Source of the DNA: Sphagnum magellanicum
Taxonomy: Eukaryota; Streptophyta; Sphagnopsida; Sphagnales; Sphagnaceae
Assembly (NCBI GenBank): GCA_021904315.1
Contig: CM038914.1
Span: 22,617,065 to 22,681,064 of the forward strand
Reading direction: 5' to 3'
Length of the DNA stretch: 64,000 nt
Below the pieces are notes generated by a model. The model worked only from the letters and a program-made list of their open reading frames with translations. It did no database searches and had not been told where the DNA came from. Made by a program: the position numbers and the translations under genes. Positions 11,601 through 24,330 of this stretch are shown here, piece by piece (the stretch's first letter is position 1; every line of letters starts with the position of its first letter).

Positions 11601-13223
11601 CATGAGAACAAAATGAAATAACATAAATATTCAACGTTACACCTAACCAAAACTATCATTTGAAGAAATTGTTGATTCAAATAGAGCAATCAAAATTAAC
11701 CTAATGTTAGTTTTAACGCCTTTCTCTTTGACTAACAACTCATTGATTTACCTCATAGTCTTTTGCTTTACTTCTTATGGATTGCAAGTTGCTTATGTAA
11801 ATACAAAAGGCACTATTTTAAGGCCAAGGTGCTAAACTCAACTTGGGCATCCATTATCTTGGTTGGCATAGTTAGATAGTGAGCCATCTAACTTGTTAAG
11901 GAAATTAAAATAATTATGATTTGCACAATTGTCAAATGCTTTGATTAAACTTGGCTACACCATGGCATTTTCAAGAAGAAGAAGGGGGAGCCCATTCTAT
12001 GGACCCTCCTCCCTTCTAATTGCTTCCTGAAATTTATGAATAAAAGGTGTATGTTTTGCCCCTCTCCACTTGGGGTTCTCCTCATGTGTGGAGAGCAATA
12101 GTCTAGTACTACCAAGCTTGGAATGTTTGGATACTAATTTTGTACCCCTAACCCCTAACTCCTCACAATACAAATTGTGAGTTGATGAGCCACAAGGGGT
12201 TAACTTAATACCTACTATTTGTTGTATTGCATATATAAGTCTAACTGAAACTATATTTTAATTGCTGACCGAAATTTTTCTGAATAGAACTTACACTAAT
12301 CCTAATAATGCTCATCTCATTGCTTTGCTCCATCATAGACTAATAAGGTATCTCAACTTTAAAGGTGTGACACCAAACAATTAAGAGTTGAGAAAAGCCT
12401 TAAGGCCGAGTGCTTTACTAAGTGTAGGTAATGACCTGCTCCAATTTTTTGTTTTAAAAACTTCCAGTAAGACCCAGTAAATACCCACCGGGTATCATGG
12501 GGAAAAAAGTGGGTGTTTTGAAAAATGAAACACCCGCATCAACAAGGATTCTGTTTTTTGAACTGCCCACGCTTTACCGAGGAAAAAAATAGGCTTATCG
12601 TGTATCCTACATCTACAGTATGAACATTGATGTAGGCCTTATGCTTACTAGAGGTTCATTCATTCACACCATGGGGGTAAATGGGATGAAAAAAAAAAAA
12701 ACTAACCCCACTCTATCCCAACATTTTTTTTGGCAGCTTTTCACCATTTGGTGAAATATTTTTCAAAAAAAAATTCCAAAATTTGAAAAAAGAAAGAAAA
12801 TTTGCCATTTTTCTAAACATTGTTCAAGCAAGTAGCTAGGATATAAAAGGATTTTAATAAATTTCCCTTATGTTCTCAAGAAGTTCTAATAGCATTCTTG
12901 GTAAAAGACCATCTCTTATTCCAAATTTTGAGGAGCTAGGGTTTCACCAATGATAATCGCATTTCAACCATTGAAATCATAGAATCCATCTACACCATTT
13001 ATGTATTTTCTCCCTTTTGGGGTGAAATGCCTCTATGAAAGGTTCAATTAACACCCATCATTTAATTTTATCAATTTTTTGTATTTGAATGACAAAGGGT
13101 TAATTTACTCTACAAATTTTGATCATTTAAAACCCCACTCAAAGAAAGAGAGGGTTAATTGGAACAAAAAAATATAACTGGTAGCCCTCTTGTGAGTGAG
13201 TGAACCTTTAGATGGTAGAATTC
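8641..13223. other. Long AT-rich stretch, no gene recognised
   Basis: Only short open frames are present, with no domain I can name. The sequence is low in CpG and full of homopolymers, as expected of old decayed transposon DNA. Occasional protein-like fragments near 10,650-11,000 and 11,420-11,640 could not be assigned to a family. Confidence 0.4.
12481..12498. repeat. ATACCCACCGGGTATCAT palindromic motif
   Basis: A near match (about 15 of 18 positions) to the 18-bp palindromic motif found exactly at 16179-16196 (inverted) and 25562-25579. Possibly the end of a mobile element. Confidence 0.5.
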
Positions 13224-13475
13224 ATCCCAAGAAAAATAAGTCATTTAGGTAAAGAGGTTTCCACTACCTATTACCTAAATGTGTTTAGGTGGTTCTCTCT
13301 AATGGCTAGCAAATGTCCAAAAATGTGAATAACCCAATTTAAATGTTAGAATTTCTAACATTTATCCCAAGAAAAATAAGTCATTTTGGAAATGAGGCAT
13401 TTCCACTACCTACTACCATGTGTTTAGGTGGTTCTCTTTAATGGCAAGCAAATCTCCAAAATGTGAATAATTCAA
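13224..13475. repeat. Tandem duplication, about 140-bp period
   Basis: Units at 13224-13337 and 13364-13475 share ATCCCAAGAAAAATAAGTCA, TGTTTAGGTGGTTCTCT and the ATGTGAATAA end, with small indels between. Noncoding. Confidence 0.8.
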
Positions 13476-14394
13476 TGGATTGTAAGATACACCATATCTC
13501 CTGAAATTATGCATGCAACTCCAGATGTGTATGTCTAGAAAAAACGCCTCCTTCTGGGAAAATAAATAACTAAATATAAAATATAAAATATAAAATAATT
13601 ACTAATTAATAATAATAGATATAAATGCCATTTTTTCAGTCAAAAATGTGTCTGAAATGCCCAGTCTGTCTACTACCAACTGGGCCTCACATCATTACTA
13701 GTTTGGATTTATGTCACCCACAAGATCTGGATTGTGTGTGTGTGTGTGTGGGGGTGGGGGGGTTAAACTTATTAGGGGACAAAGGATGGCTATTAATGTG
13801 GGCTGTCAAAAGTCAGGAGCTGCAATGATAAACTAGTACTTATACAAAAGCCAAGGGATCCTAGCATTGAAGTGCCATCAATAAGTAAGCACTTGTTGGG
13901 AGTCATGGCAGCAACATGGGTTCAAATTTTCAATGCCCAGCAATCAACTCTCTTGAATTCAAGTCCCTTCACTGGCAATTTTTGTGCGCCAAAATGACCT
14001 ATTAAAGTCAAGTTGTGCCAAAATGACCAATTAAAATGCAGTTCAATTAATTTTCTAACTGGTTATGAAAGAAGCAGTTTTTTTAAATAATAAATAAATA
14101 AATATTTATTTAATTTTTCTGATGTTGTGTCATTGGCCAGTATTCGAAGAGGGATTTAGCATTACATGGCTACAGGTTTTTAGAACCTGTCTAAACAGTA
14201 AAAAACTAGTTTAAAAATGTGCTACCAACTAAAATCAGAAGACAATTGTGGCGAAATTTTTAATTTTTTTCAAAATTTGGCTATTTTTCAGGAAAAAAAA
14301 CTAGAATATTTCTGTTTTTTTTGGGGCATTTTGACGAAATTCCACACCATGTTTTTTTGTTGGTTCCCCTCCCCCACCCCCCCACCTACTGTCT
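13476..14394. other. No gene recognised
   Basis: Contains a (TG)n run ending in G-rich sequence at 13733-13762, TAAA repeats near 14088-14105, and a fragment near 14255-14340 that weakly resembles the dispersed AGCCAAATTTGGCT family. Confidence 0.4.
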
Positions 14395-14640
14395 CTATCT
14401 CCAATTTTGTTGGGGTTGGTGACCATTGGCAAGAAGTCATAGCCAAATTTGGCTACGGGTCAGAGAGGTAAATGGAAAATGTTAAGAAACCGGCTATCTT
14501 CTGGCAAAAAGCTAGGAACTAATGTCTAAATATGGCGATTTGAGAAAAAATTTCTCTCGAAATATGGCGAATTTGTGCAAAATTTTCCCCAAAAATCTGG
14601 TGGCCCCATTTTTGTCGCCAAACACTGGCGTGGAGGAGAT
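14395..14640 (-). mobile_element. AGCCAAATTTGGCT-family repeat copy
   Basis: Core TAGCCAAATTTGGCTACGG at about 14441, followed by the family phrases TCAGAGAGGTAAA, CTGGCAAAAAGCTAGGAAC and AAATATGGCGATTTGAG. It reads in the minus sense when the A-rich tail is taken as the 3' end. Noncoding. Confidence 0.6.
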
Positions 14641-14911
14641 GTCAATTTGGGGCCTTGGGTACTAAACTGATTTGTGGCTAATCCTCCAAAATACTTACGG
14701 CGCTCCAGGTTATTAGATAAATTTTTAGATAAATTTTCCAAATTTCATTCTCCCAACAAGCTTGCCAATTATGGGGGATTGGGGAGATTGGGAGGGTTGG
14801 GGCAGAGCTCCTTTAGGGCCACTTTAGATAAGGGTCTAGGACCAACAAGTGGCCTAAACCCTACTAAGGCCCAATTTAAGGTCTCCTAGTATTAGTTATT
14901 TTTCAAATTTC

Positions 14912-15436
14912 CATACCGTCCTGGTCTTGGTATTGGGACCCTTTTAAAACTTTGAGACTAGCCTGGTCCTGGTATGGGGTCCAAGACTGATTTTTGGCCT
15001 GTATGAGGCAGGTATATACACCTGGTATTAAAACTAGTATAAAGGCAAGTATATACCAGTATTGGTCTGGTATATACCATCAGAGACTGGTATCAATACT
15101 GGTATGAACACTGGTATCAAACACGTGACCATTCTGGTATGACCTAAAGTCTGGTAGCCCCCTTATTAGGGCCAGTACCAGCTGGTAGGGACCTGAGGTA
15201 ATACCCGTCTCATACCAGTCTATATACCAGCCATATACCTGCCAAAATCAGTATTGAACCTAATACCAGTACCAGCTGGTATCAATATAAGTTGATACCA
15301 GACCAACACTAGTATATACCCGCTATTACCTCAAGTCCTTAGAAGGCACATATTGGTAGAAGGTTTGTATTGCGTCTGGTCATATCAGCTTGATAGGGTC
15401 CTTGATACCAGTGTTGATACCCGTGTACAGGCCTGA
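14912..15436. repeat. CTGGTAT/ATACCAG self-complementary island
   Basis: About 525 bp containing at least eight CTGGTAT and six ATACCAG words plus many one-base variants. There is no fixed period. The words are mutually complementary, so the stretch could form many alternative hairpins. Confidence 0.8.
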
Positions 15437-15489
15437 TTGCGAGACCAACATTGAGTAGAGCCATTTTGGAGGAATTTGTGAGTGGGCTT

Positions 15490-15740
15490 GCATGGTGTGT
15501 TTTTTGGGGGCAATTTTTCTCCAGTTGCCAAACAAAAAAGAATAATCTAGTGCAACTCATATAAAGGATGTTTGTGGAAAAAAAAAAGCCTCAAATTGTG
15601 AGGGAAAAAAATTCTGAAATCACCATATTTTAGACAAAAAGGTTGAAGCAGGTTGCCAAAACATAGCATGATTCTTCTCAAATTTGGCTAATTTTATCAC
15701 CAGTGTGGCTACCTCATTTTTTTAAAAAAAAATTATAATT
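15490..15740 (+). mobile_element. AGCCAAATTTGGCT-family repeat copy
   Basis: Starts with GGGGGCAATTTTTCTCCAGT and carries the AAATCACCATATTTTAGAC and GGTTGCCAAAACATAGCA phrases and CAAATTTGGCTAATTTTATC. It ends in a T/A-rich tail near 15716-15735. Diverged. Confidence 0.6.
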
Positions 15741-16178
15741 TTTTGAAATGAAAATTAAATTTTTAAATAAATTTATCAAATTTATTAATTAAAAAATATT
15801 TTTAAAAACTGGTCTTGCTTTTTCTGTGGCTAAGGACTCAGGAGCACTTACAAGAGTGGCTGACCAAAGAGCCAAAAAAGTCAAGCAAACTCTAAAAAAT
15901 AAGAATATTGATTGACAACTTTGAAATCCTGCAACCATGTTCTGGCCTTCAAAATTCACTCACCTGGAACCCATTATTCCACCAGGCCAGGGGAGGATTA
16001 CAGAGGACAATTTTCTGAACATGGTTGCATTAATGTGACAAGATGATTGGTCATTGTTTACAATTTCCAGCAAGTAATGGTCACATGTGAGAGAAAGAGG
16101 GCAAAAATTGCAACTCAAAAAATGATATCAAATCCTCAAAAGACATTGTAGTTGAATATTCAAATTCATGTTTATTTT

Positions 16179-16196
16179 GTGATACCCGGCGGGTAC
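16179..16196. repeat. 18-bp palindromic motif GTGATACCCGGCGGGTAC
   Basis: Exact reverse complement of 25562-25579. The pair bounds about 9.4 kb as inverted repeats and is unusually GC-rich for its surroundings. Confidence 0.7.
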
Positions 16197-16385
16197 AAAC
16201 TCTTTAAAAATGAAAAGTTCCTATGTAGGGGGGCAAACTATTATGGTTTGTAATGTGCCTTGTCGCAACACTAGAAAAACAACACTATTGCCTTACATTC
16301 AATATATATATATAATGAATTGTTGGATCAAATGAATGGACAAAAAGGCTTTCAAATATTTGAAGTTTTCAACTTTATTACAAAA

Positions 16386-16421
16386 TGAAATATGAATTGT
16401 ATATTGTATATTCATATTTCA
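16386..16421. repeat. Perfect 12-bp inverted repeat
   Basis: Arms TGAAATATGAAT and ATTCATATTTCA separated by 12 bases. AT-rich hairpin, no gene nearby. Confidence 0.7.
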
Positions 16422-16829
16422 TTATTATTATTATTCATCAATAATTCTATTTCAGAATATTGATCAATCCCATTTTTTTGAAAGGGCCTTAGAGCAAGAA
16501 TAGGGTGTTAATATTTTTTAAAGCATTTTAACTAACCACCACTTGTATTATTGTCCCATACATAATCCTAGCTTGAATAGAACTTGCCTTTGGACCAAAG
16601 CAAATATCAAGCTGGTGACGTCCCCGGATATTTGAACGGAAGCTAATAACTAGTGTAGGTTTCAACTTTCAAGTATGTTCTAATATTAAAATGTATTATT
16701 ATTATTTGTTGTTAGAATGCAGTTCAGTGTGAATGGCGTTCTCACTTGTTTGTGTTTGAATTTTGGAGTTCATCTTTAGGAGTGTCTTGGGCAAAATAAA
16801 GTATTTTCTTCTTTTTTTTAAATTGGGGA

Positions 16830-17080
16830 ATTTTTTAATGCAGCCAAAGTGGCAATTGCAATAGGATGATGTAAGAAAAGTGATGATCATCTTCAAGAGG
16901 ATTTAGCCAAATATGGCTATAATCAAGAAACGAAACACAAATTTTTAAATGGTCCTTCTATATTTCTGGCTATTTGCTGTAACCAAATGTAGCAATCCAG
17001 AGATTTGTTTTTTGGTTACTTCTGGCCAGGGTTAATGACCTAAATTCGCCAGATTTCAAAAAATGAATAAATTTTAATCG
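16830..17080 (-). mobile_element. AGCCAAATTTGGCT-family repeat copy
   Basis: Shows GCAGCCAAAGTGGCAATTGC, then GATTTAGCCAAATATGGCTA, a CCTTCTATATTTCTGGC phrase and CGCCAGATTTC. An A-rich tail, read on the minus strand, lies near 16808-16840. Confidence 0.65.
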
Positions 17081-17094
17081 CCAGATTATTACTA

Positions 17095-17247
17095 CCTTAG
17101 GCTTTAGTAGCTGGTAGTCACAGAAGGATTTTGAAAAAAAAATCTACTGTGAGATCTGCTCTATAGCCAACTGTGGCTGAATTCTTGTTAGTAATGATCG
17201 GCACTCTGGTAACATTAAATGACATTGGAAAAAAAAAAAAAAAAAAA
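17095..17247 (+). mobile_element. AGCCAAATTTGGCT-family repeat copy with A19 tail
   Basis: Part of the family (TATAGCCAACTGTGGCTGAA, then GTAATGATCGGCACTCTGG) followed directly by a run of 19 A at 17229-17247. This is the clearest poly(A)-like tail in the family here. Confidence 0.6.
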
Positions 17248-17580
17248 CCCACAAGTTCTGAAGATTGAAACAACCAAAAATAAATTAATTTTCTAATTTT
17301 TCTTTAAAAAAATTCACCTAGAACCCACAAAAAAATACAAAACAAAACAAAAGAGGCTGACACAAAATACTGAGTACTGCACATGGTGACAATTTGTCTC
17401 CCACACATATTTTTTCACACCAATGATTCACCGCATCATCTGCGTGCAACATCAATGCAGTTGTGAAGTCATTCAATGAAAACCTCATTGCACTATCATA
17501 TATGCGTATATCCATGTGCTCATGCTATTGCAGCGGTGGTTCTCCGCCTTCAGTGAAATTTCAATAGCTGCAATCCATAC

Positions 17581-17811
17581 TTACTTACACTCACTCCCGC
17601 TGTCTCCGCACATACGGCAGGCAAACTTACAGTTGTCAGAGAGAGGTTCAGATTTCTGACATGGGCCCCATATAACAGAAAGACATTTACAATTAGGGGG
17701 AGGGATGATGAATGAAATATGTGCGCAAACGCAGGTGATGATGATGATGACGACAACAAGCTCATTTGCACAAACCAAACTTGAGCCATCCCACCCCATG
17801 TTCAACTTCAA
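17581..17811 (-). CDS. Possible small Cys-rich secreted peptide, unrecognised
   Basis: Open frame of 76 residues with a hydrophobic stretch (about residues 18-36, VVVIIIITCVCAH) followed by a cysteine-rich tail (CKC, WGPC, CKFACRMC, SEC). A GTAAGT donor overlaps the stop region near 17585, and further Cys-containing open sequence lies at 17318-17515, so a second exon is conceivable. I recognise no family. It could equally be chance. Confidence 0.22.
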   Translation of the reverse strand: MKLNMGWDGSSLVCANELVVVIIIITCVCAHISFIIPPPNCKCLSVIWGPCQKSEPLSDNCKFACRMCGDSGSECK

Positions 17812-17827
17812 CCAATTTCAACTAACT

Positions 17828-17850
17828 TCTTGAGTGAGTGAGTGAGTGAT
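17828..17850. repeat. GTGA microsatellite
   Basis: About four to five GTGA units. Confidence 0.8.
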
Positions 17851-19980
17851 TTCAATGGCTGAAAGGTTGCCCTTCAATTTCCTTTGACTTCTTGGCACCT
17901 TTCTGAGATAAATAATTGTACTAGGCTAGCTGATTGATTTCTTCAGGCCTGATTAATAATATGCATAAAATGTTTGCATTTTTTTGTTTTTTTTTCCTTT
18001 CCTCTTTGTATGGCACTTTGTAGTTGGCAAAATGTGTTTTACTGAGCAAAGAGGGTGTTGCAAGTTGGCTGAACTTGCACATGAGTAGGAACCTATACAA
18101 CTTTGAATTTTTTAGACATCCTATGTTGAAATTAGTCTTGGGATCATTGTTTTTTTTCTCCCCCAACAAATTTGGTCATTTTTTTAATTGGTTAAACCCT
18201 AAACCCTAAAATCTCAAACTGAAAACTCATGTAATCAGTTTACAATAGTGCAACCTTTCGTAAATGGCTTGTTCTCTCCTTTACTCATTCTTTGATGGGC
18301 TCCATCTGCAAGCCAATTCGACCCCCCTCTCTCACATGATTATCAATATTGATGGGCCTATGGAAGTTGGAGAAAATGCACAAATTTTGTTTAACACAGT
18401 GTGTATAAGGTGTATACCTAAGTACATTGCAGATGACTGATCCCATACTAGGACCATTTGGTGAATTCTTAATCAGAGTTTCACGTCTAAAACAGCACCA
18501 TCTGAAAGCAGAGATGCAAAAGTCATTAAGCATACAGGCAGCTTAGCCACTTGCTTTTGAAAATCTTGGCATGTTTATTGATAAATGCATGTACAGTTCT
18601 TTGATTTTCATGTTATTTTAAAGCATACAAATCAATAGTTTGTAACAAAAAAGAACAGGGCACACGAGCTTACTCATCTTTACGCAAACTTGAAGAGAAG
18701 AATGAAATCAGTGCAGAAATTAGATTAATGAAATGATCTAGAGTAACTCCACACCATTTGTACATATTCTTGGAGTAACTACTTGGCAATTTAAGGCACT
18801 ATCATGGGATCAAATAGTTTCGAGTCTCTGCTCTCTGAAGCTATCTTTGCCTTATTAGCTTTGATTCCATCAAAATACACAAAACGCAAAACACATTGCA
18901 CGCTCCAAACAAAATTCCTGAACCCATAGAATTACATGACATTCAAAAAACACCTTTAAAAAATCCAAAACCACAAAACAACAAAACGCTCTCACCCACC
19001 CATCACTCACTCAACGCCATGTAATAGAAGCTTTTATAGGGCACAAATCAGCATCCTATGACTACTCTCAAATCACATTTTGGTAGAAACAAAATGCTAA
19101 AAACCTCGGAGATCCCATTGATGCAAGTCTCGCTCCTAGAACAATTTCATTTCTTCACATCACACCAAAAGAATCAAATAGACACTAGCAAGTGGAATCA
19201 ACATAGGCAAGTTACTGACCCCTATGGTTCTTCATCATTTCCCAGTGCCTTTAAATAATCTAGCATTACTCCTAGCTAGCAATTCCAAAATTCCACATGG
19301 TGGAAAGAAGACAAAACATTCAAAATCATTGACTAGCCATCTCTAAGAATCAAATCTGCCTTCTTAACAACAACACTCTACTTATATGCCCATTGAGCCT
19401 CTTCAATCCACCCAAAGAGCTCCTCCTCCACAAGTTTTCATAATGCGTAAACGACACCCTGTTGTGCTTGGATTTTTCAAAAACACAAAAAACCAACATC
19501 ATTCCAAACCTCACCACCCCAAATGTTTGAGATTATCCAAGGTGTTGCACCCACCATAACTGAGCAATGTTGCATACAACATCCACATCTTTTCCTTTAA
19601 TGATGAAAAACAAAAAAAAAAGGTGGTAAATTTTACCAAGATCGCAAATGTAGAAATACCACACAAATGAGCAACACACCTAGGCTCTAATTACATGTCA
19701 CGTGCTCTCTAATTCTGAAATAATTAAGTTCATACCAAAATGATGACACCTTGCCAACCATAAATAAACCAAAACACCAAAAAAATGGGGAAAACAAGGA
19801 ACAAAATGAAAGGACCCATGTCTAAGAATGCAAATGAACCACCTAAGAGGACGAACCACAAGGGGAACATCAAGTTCCCAACCCCCTTCCTATCGCAAAA
19901 AACATATCAAATACAAAAATGGGAGGACCTCCTAAAAGGACACTTAGCTTAGACAAACCCTCACCTATTACAACAACATG
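17851..19980. other. No gene recognised
   Basis: AT-rich. It holds two telomere-type AAACCCT units near 18194-18209. Minus-strand sequence at 19250-19700 has protein-like patches that may belong to the tail of the LINE just upstream, but they cannot be aligned with confidence. Confidence 0.4.
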
Positions 19981-19989
19981 TTTCAAAAT

Positions 19990-21890
19990 AGAGATTGCAT
20001 ATGCACGATACAATGCCATTGACACCTTTTACCTATAAAATGTGTGTAATATTGAAAGAAGAGGGCCTCCAATGCCTTTCGTTCCCCACACCCTGTTGGC
20101 ATATTAATGAATGAACACATTCATCTACTGGTGTAAACATTTGAAAACGTTTACAACTAGAGGGATAAACATGTCCATTGGGAATTGATCATGATAAAGA
20201 TTGTTTTTTGCTTCAACCATGACTATTGTAACAATCTTACAAAAATAGCAACCCCCAAAACCAAATCAACTTAAGTGGGGTTGGCGATGACAACATATGC
20301 CAATGTGTGGACATCGTCAACTAATAACACAATGTTGACTTGATGATGTGAAGATTGCAAGGCAAGGGGCATAAAAACACAATTGTGTTTTCGTGAAACA
20401 TGAAATCTTGCATATTTTGCAGTTGGCTACGAAAACATCTCACACAACATCATGTGAGACATCCTTTCTTCACCATGAACATAATGAAAAAAATGGAACC
20501 CCATAGGATCCAAACGCTAGTCATAAATGCAGTGTGACACCCCAAGGGCTAAAGGATGGGGAAATCCTAATGTGTAATGCGGTGGATAAAAATCTAAAAC
20601 CATCTGAAAACAAAAGGATGAGTCGGTGAATGATAACCAAACACTTGTGCACGACCTCAGGTGCACCCAATGCAAATTAAAAACTTAATAAGAAATGATG
20701 TTAGTAAAGGAATGTTCATGTAATTTTTTAAAAATATTTTCCTAAAGACGATATGCACCTCTTAAAACGAATTATTCAAAAGGGGGCACACGTGTTACAA
20801 CCCCAAAAGGGAAAAGTTTTTCAAAGGGAATGGCCCCAAATTGTTCATACCTATTGCCTCCAATAAGAACGAACAAGAATCCAACAAAACCTTGGAGGCA
20901 TGATAAGGGCAACTAAGACCCAATTCCTTAGATAGGCAATTGGAGCAATCACTTCCAAGGAAATCAACCTTAGTGGGGGGGGGGGCCATTAGAAATGGGG
21001 AGAGCCACTCGCCAATGGACTAAAAAGGCTTTGGGGCATTCCAATGAACTTAAACCAAAAAGTCTTTCAAAATTTCCTATTAGGGTCGAATAAAAATAAC
21101 GAATTAATTTTGAAAACCTAAAAGGGGGGAAATAACAAAGCAAAAACAAAAACATCTACATGAAACTTAAAAAAATGATACCAAAAACCACTTGGATGTC
21201 CCCTAATTTCAAGAACATGTTTACATGTTGAACATCTTCATCTAAAACCTTTTGCAAAAGAAAAGAGGCAAAAGAGGTAGAACCGAAGGGGACGCCAAAA
21301 TTTTTGACACCATCAAGGGGGTAATAGAACTTGACAGACCCATGAGGTAAACTAGACGAAACCCAAGCCAAACACTTGTAGGGTTGAACAAACAACCCCA
21401 CAAAAACCAATTGGGAAGTAACATGATCAAAGGTGAGGGAGACAAAATGGGCAAGGCGAGGATATGGGTGTCATTGACTAGGGAAAGGACAAAACACAAA
21501 GGGAAAACCCTCGAAAAACAATGTTAAGTGCAAAAATTAATAAACACAAAAAAAGGCCTTGCAAATGGGTTGCCTTAGTGCATGCCCATTAAAAAAAATG
21601 ACAAACAAAATCCTTGAGGAAAAATGATGATTGAAAAACAAAGGAGCTTAAATGCCATAAAAAGAATGAACAAAGAGAAAAAACTAGGACAATTGGCCTC
21701 CCATTGCCCCAAGCTCTTAGGAGATGGCCTTATGTGAAATGGTGTTAAAAGTGTTTACAATGTCTATTTAAAGCACCACCCAATCAAGATGGGCATCCAA
21801 AGTGGCCCAAATACTATGGATCATGGCCTCACAACCTCCTTTAACCACCACCTTGATTTTCCTGGACCCATCAAACTTTGAAAAATCATA
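19990..21890 (-). mobile_element. 5'-truncated non-LTR retrotransposon (LINE) fossil
   Basis: Minus-strand blocks appear in order with descending coordinates. GGCEAM near 21,825 is followed by AHLDWVVL, then the reverse-transcriptase segment near 21,560 where the family has RQGDPLG. A degenerate active-site motif VNDTH, for YADDT, lies near 21,470. GVKNFGVPFGS is near 21,300, LGDIQVVFGI near 21,190, MNNLGPFP near 20,830, the C-terminal VNIVLLVDDVHTLAYVVI near 20,310, and FPMDMFIPL near 20,160. I know this arrangement from LINE proteins of streptophytes. No endonuclease is recognisable above 21,890, so the copy looks 5'-truncated, as is usual for LINEs. Several stops and frame changes are present, so it is dead. 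Confidence 0.7.
20975..20985. repeat. G11 homopolymer
   Basis: Eleven G within the LINE fossil, expanded from a Pro/Gly codon run. Confidence 0.85.
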
Positions 21891-23140
21891 AGAAACATTT
21901 CAATAAATATTTTCATAATTTTTTTAAATGAGTACATTTATTAGGTCCCATAGATTTTGAAATTTCAATAATACTAAAAATATTGTGTGTTTTGACGTTT
22001 CTAATCTTTGCATTTAAAAAAAGTTTCAAGAATGTAATGTTGGGTCCTTTCTTTAAACTTTTTGGTCAAAAACACAAATTTGAAACATAATTTGGGAATT
22101 TTATTGGGAATTTTTTTCTAAGGTATTTTGGAAGTCATTTTATTTTTAGTTTTTTATTAGGCAATTAATTGAATAAGTATAATTTAGTTATAAATTTCCA
22201 AAGTTAAAACTATCAATTTTTTAAAGGGCCATTTAATTAAGAATATATGTTTTTAGCAATTTCCAATTTTTTAATTCCAAAATAAACTTCAAACCATATA
22301 TTACGACATGCAACTGATAAACATGAGGAAAAAAATGATTTATAATTTTGAAAACATTTAAAGCAAAGGGCCTAGGAAAATGATTTGGTTATTTTTGGTT
22401 CCTTTTTCATTCCTTGAAATGATTCATAGTGGTACCACCCAAAGATGTTTTCACCCAACACAACTTGTGAAGTTGAATGAAGACATTCATTGAATCTTCA
22501 AAATCAAAAAATCTCAAAAATGTTTAAAAACCATGCTAGATGGACCACCAACTCACAAGTGAGACATGCACAAAAATCTTGACCTAAATAAGTTCACAAA
22601 AAGGTCAAGGTTTGAATATGGTTGAAAGTCCAATAAAGAATCTAAACAAGGGGAATTTGTGTCTAGTGAGTGCAAAGCTAGTAACATGTTAACCATCTTT
22701 GAAGACACCAAAGTTGCAAGAGGGGCAAGAACCTTGGTGACATGCACAAATTCCTCGATGTGCCCCAAGGTTAAATTTTGTCTCAGCTAATGCTTGGAGT
22801 GCCATAAGAGCGAAATCAAAATTAGACAAAATTGTTGACACACCCATAACTAAAGATAAAGTTGTTTCTTACGCCAAAGACCAAAATTAAAGGTTTTTTA
22901 TGAATTCAAATAACCTCATGACATTGTTTTGAACTTACAATGGTAACCGTGCTTGGAAATGAATCATAATATTCAAATTAATTGAGGTGATTAGATGTAA
23001 CATAATGTTCAAAGGTTGAAATGTTCTTGAAATACCAACATGAAATCATGAAAGGGAAAACGAGTTCGAAATTTCACCCACATCTTTTTAAATATTTAAA
23101 AATAGGATTGAATTATTGACCCCATTCATTTACATTTATT

Positions 23141-23181
<41 letters not shown>

Positions 23182-24149
23182 ATATTATCCTTTTAAAATT
23201 ATCATCTTTCTATGAATGAATCACTAAATTATTTAAAATTTAATTCTTAACATCTAATCAAGTTCACTTGATTATGCTTAACCCAAAATAGTCGATTACA
23301 GACTTCATGAGTCCAAACTTAAGCTCTTAGCCAAAAGATTCTTAACATAAGGCCCATAAATTATATTTTTTATTTTTGTACTTATTCATCCTTCTATCTG
23401 TAAGCCATAATATTACGATTTACAATTTTTAACCTTGGTGTTTTAGGTCCATCTTTTAGTCATGTGGTGAGTAAGTGATACTGGATTTTGAGATAGAGTT
23501 TTTGGTTTCATTAACAAATGTACATTCAAGCTATAGTATCTCCTATCTTCATGGACTTATGTGAATACAAATTCATAAATATCGTAGCCTAGGGTTAGTT
23601 TCCACATTGACAAAACGAATAATTGTTTTTTTTTCAAAAAATGATTTTTTTTTTCATTTTGAAATTAAAATGTTTTCCATCATCTATTACAATATTGTGA
23701 TATGAGTAGTGAAATTATTTAGAATTTAGCCTACGATAATTATGATGATTTTCAACATGTCAACTTCATATTTTCACAAAATTTCATTTCACTATTTTGA
23801 GGATTATTTAATGATGAAACCGACCTTAGGGTAAGGTACTTCAACACAACACTTGACCAGTTCCAAAATCATTTCAAATACAGAAACCAACTGAATGATT
23901 TTATTTTTGATTTTGTGGTGAAGGCTTTTTGACCTTATAATCATAGCCTCAAGACTGCAGAAGTTTAGGCAGGCAAAATCATTGAACTGGGTTTGTATTA
24001 AAAATATCCATACATACTTTCATTGAACTTCTTTTTTAAAATATTATTTTCAGATTAAAAAATTATTGCAGGGGTTGCACTCTTGGTTTGAAGGATTACT
24101 AAATCTTTGCCAGCAAGTAGAATAAATAAATAAATAAATAAATGTTGTC
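21891..24149. other. No gene recognised
   Basis: AT-rich with short frames only. The minus-strand frame at 22553-22768 has no recognisable domain. It contains the AT microsatellite listed separately and an AAAT run near 24121-24143. Confidence 0.4.
23145..23178. repeat. (AT)17 microsatellite
   Basis: Seventeen AT units. Confidence 0.9.
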
Positions 24150-24330
24150 CAGTTGTGGGTTCTAGGACTAGATCAGTTCTGGACCGATCCCAGGTCCTCA
24201 AACCCTAATTTCAAAATGTTGGGAAAAAGAGGAAAAAACAAATAAAAATTTAAATTGAACCAGACTTAGAACCAGCCTCAGGTTTAAACCAAAACTGGAA
24301 CTGAATCAACCTCTTGCTAGAACCCATAAC
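24150..24330. repeat. GAACCAG/CTGGTTC-type word island
   Basis: Repeated words around AACCAG, GGTTCTAG, TTCTGGACC and TAGAACC in both orientations. Same style as the 14.9-kb and 26.2-kb islands but built on another word. Confidence 0.45.

Noticed and set aside
13900-13990. tRNA B-box-like GGTTCAAATTTTC near 13918
   Set aside because: No matching A box, acceptor stem or cloverleaf could be drawn.
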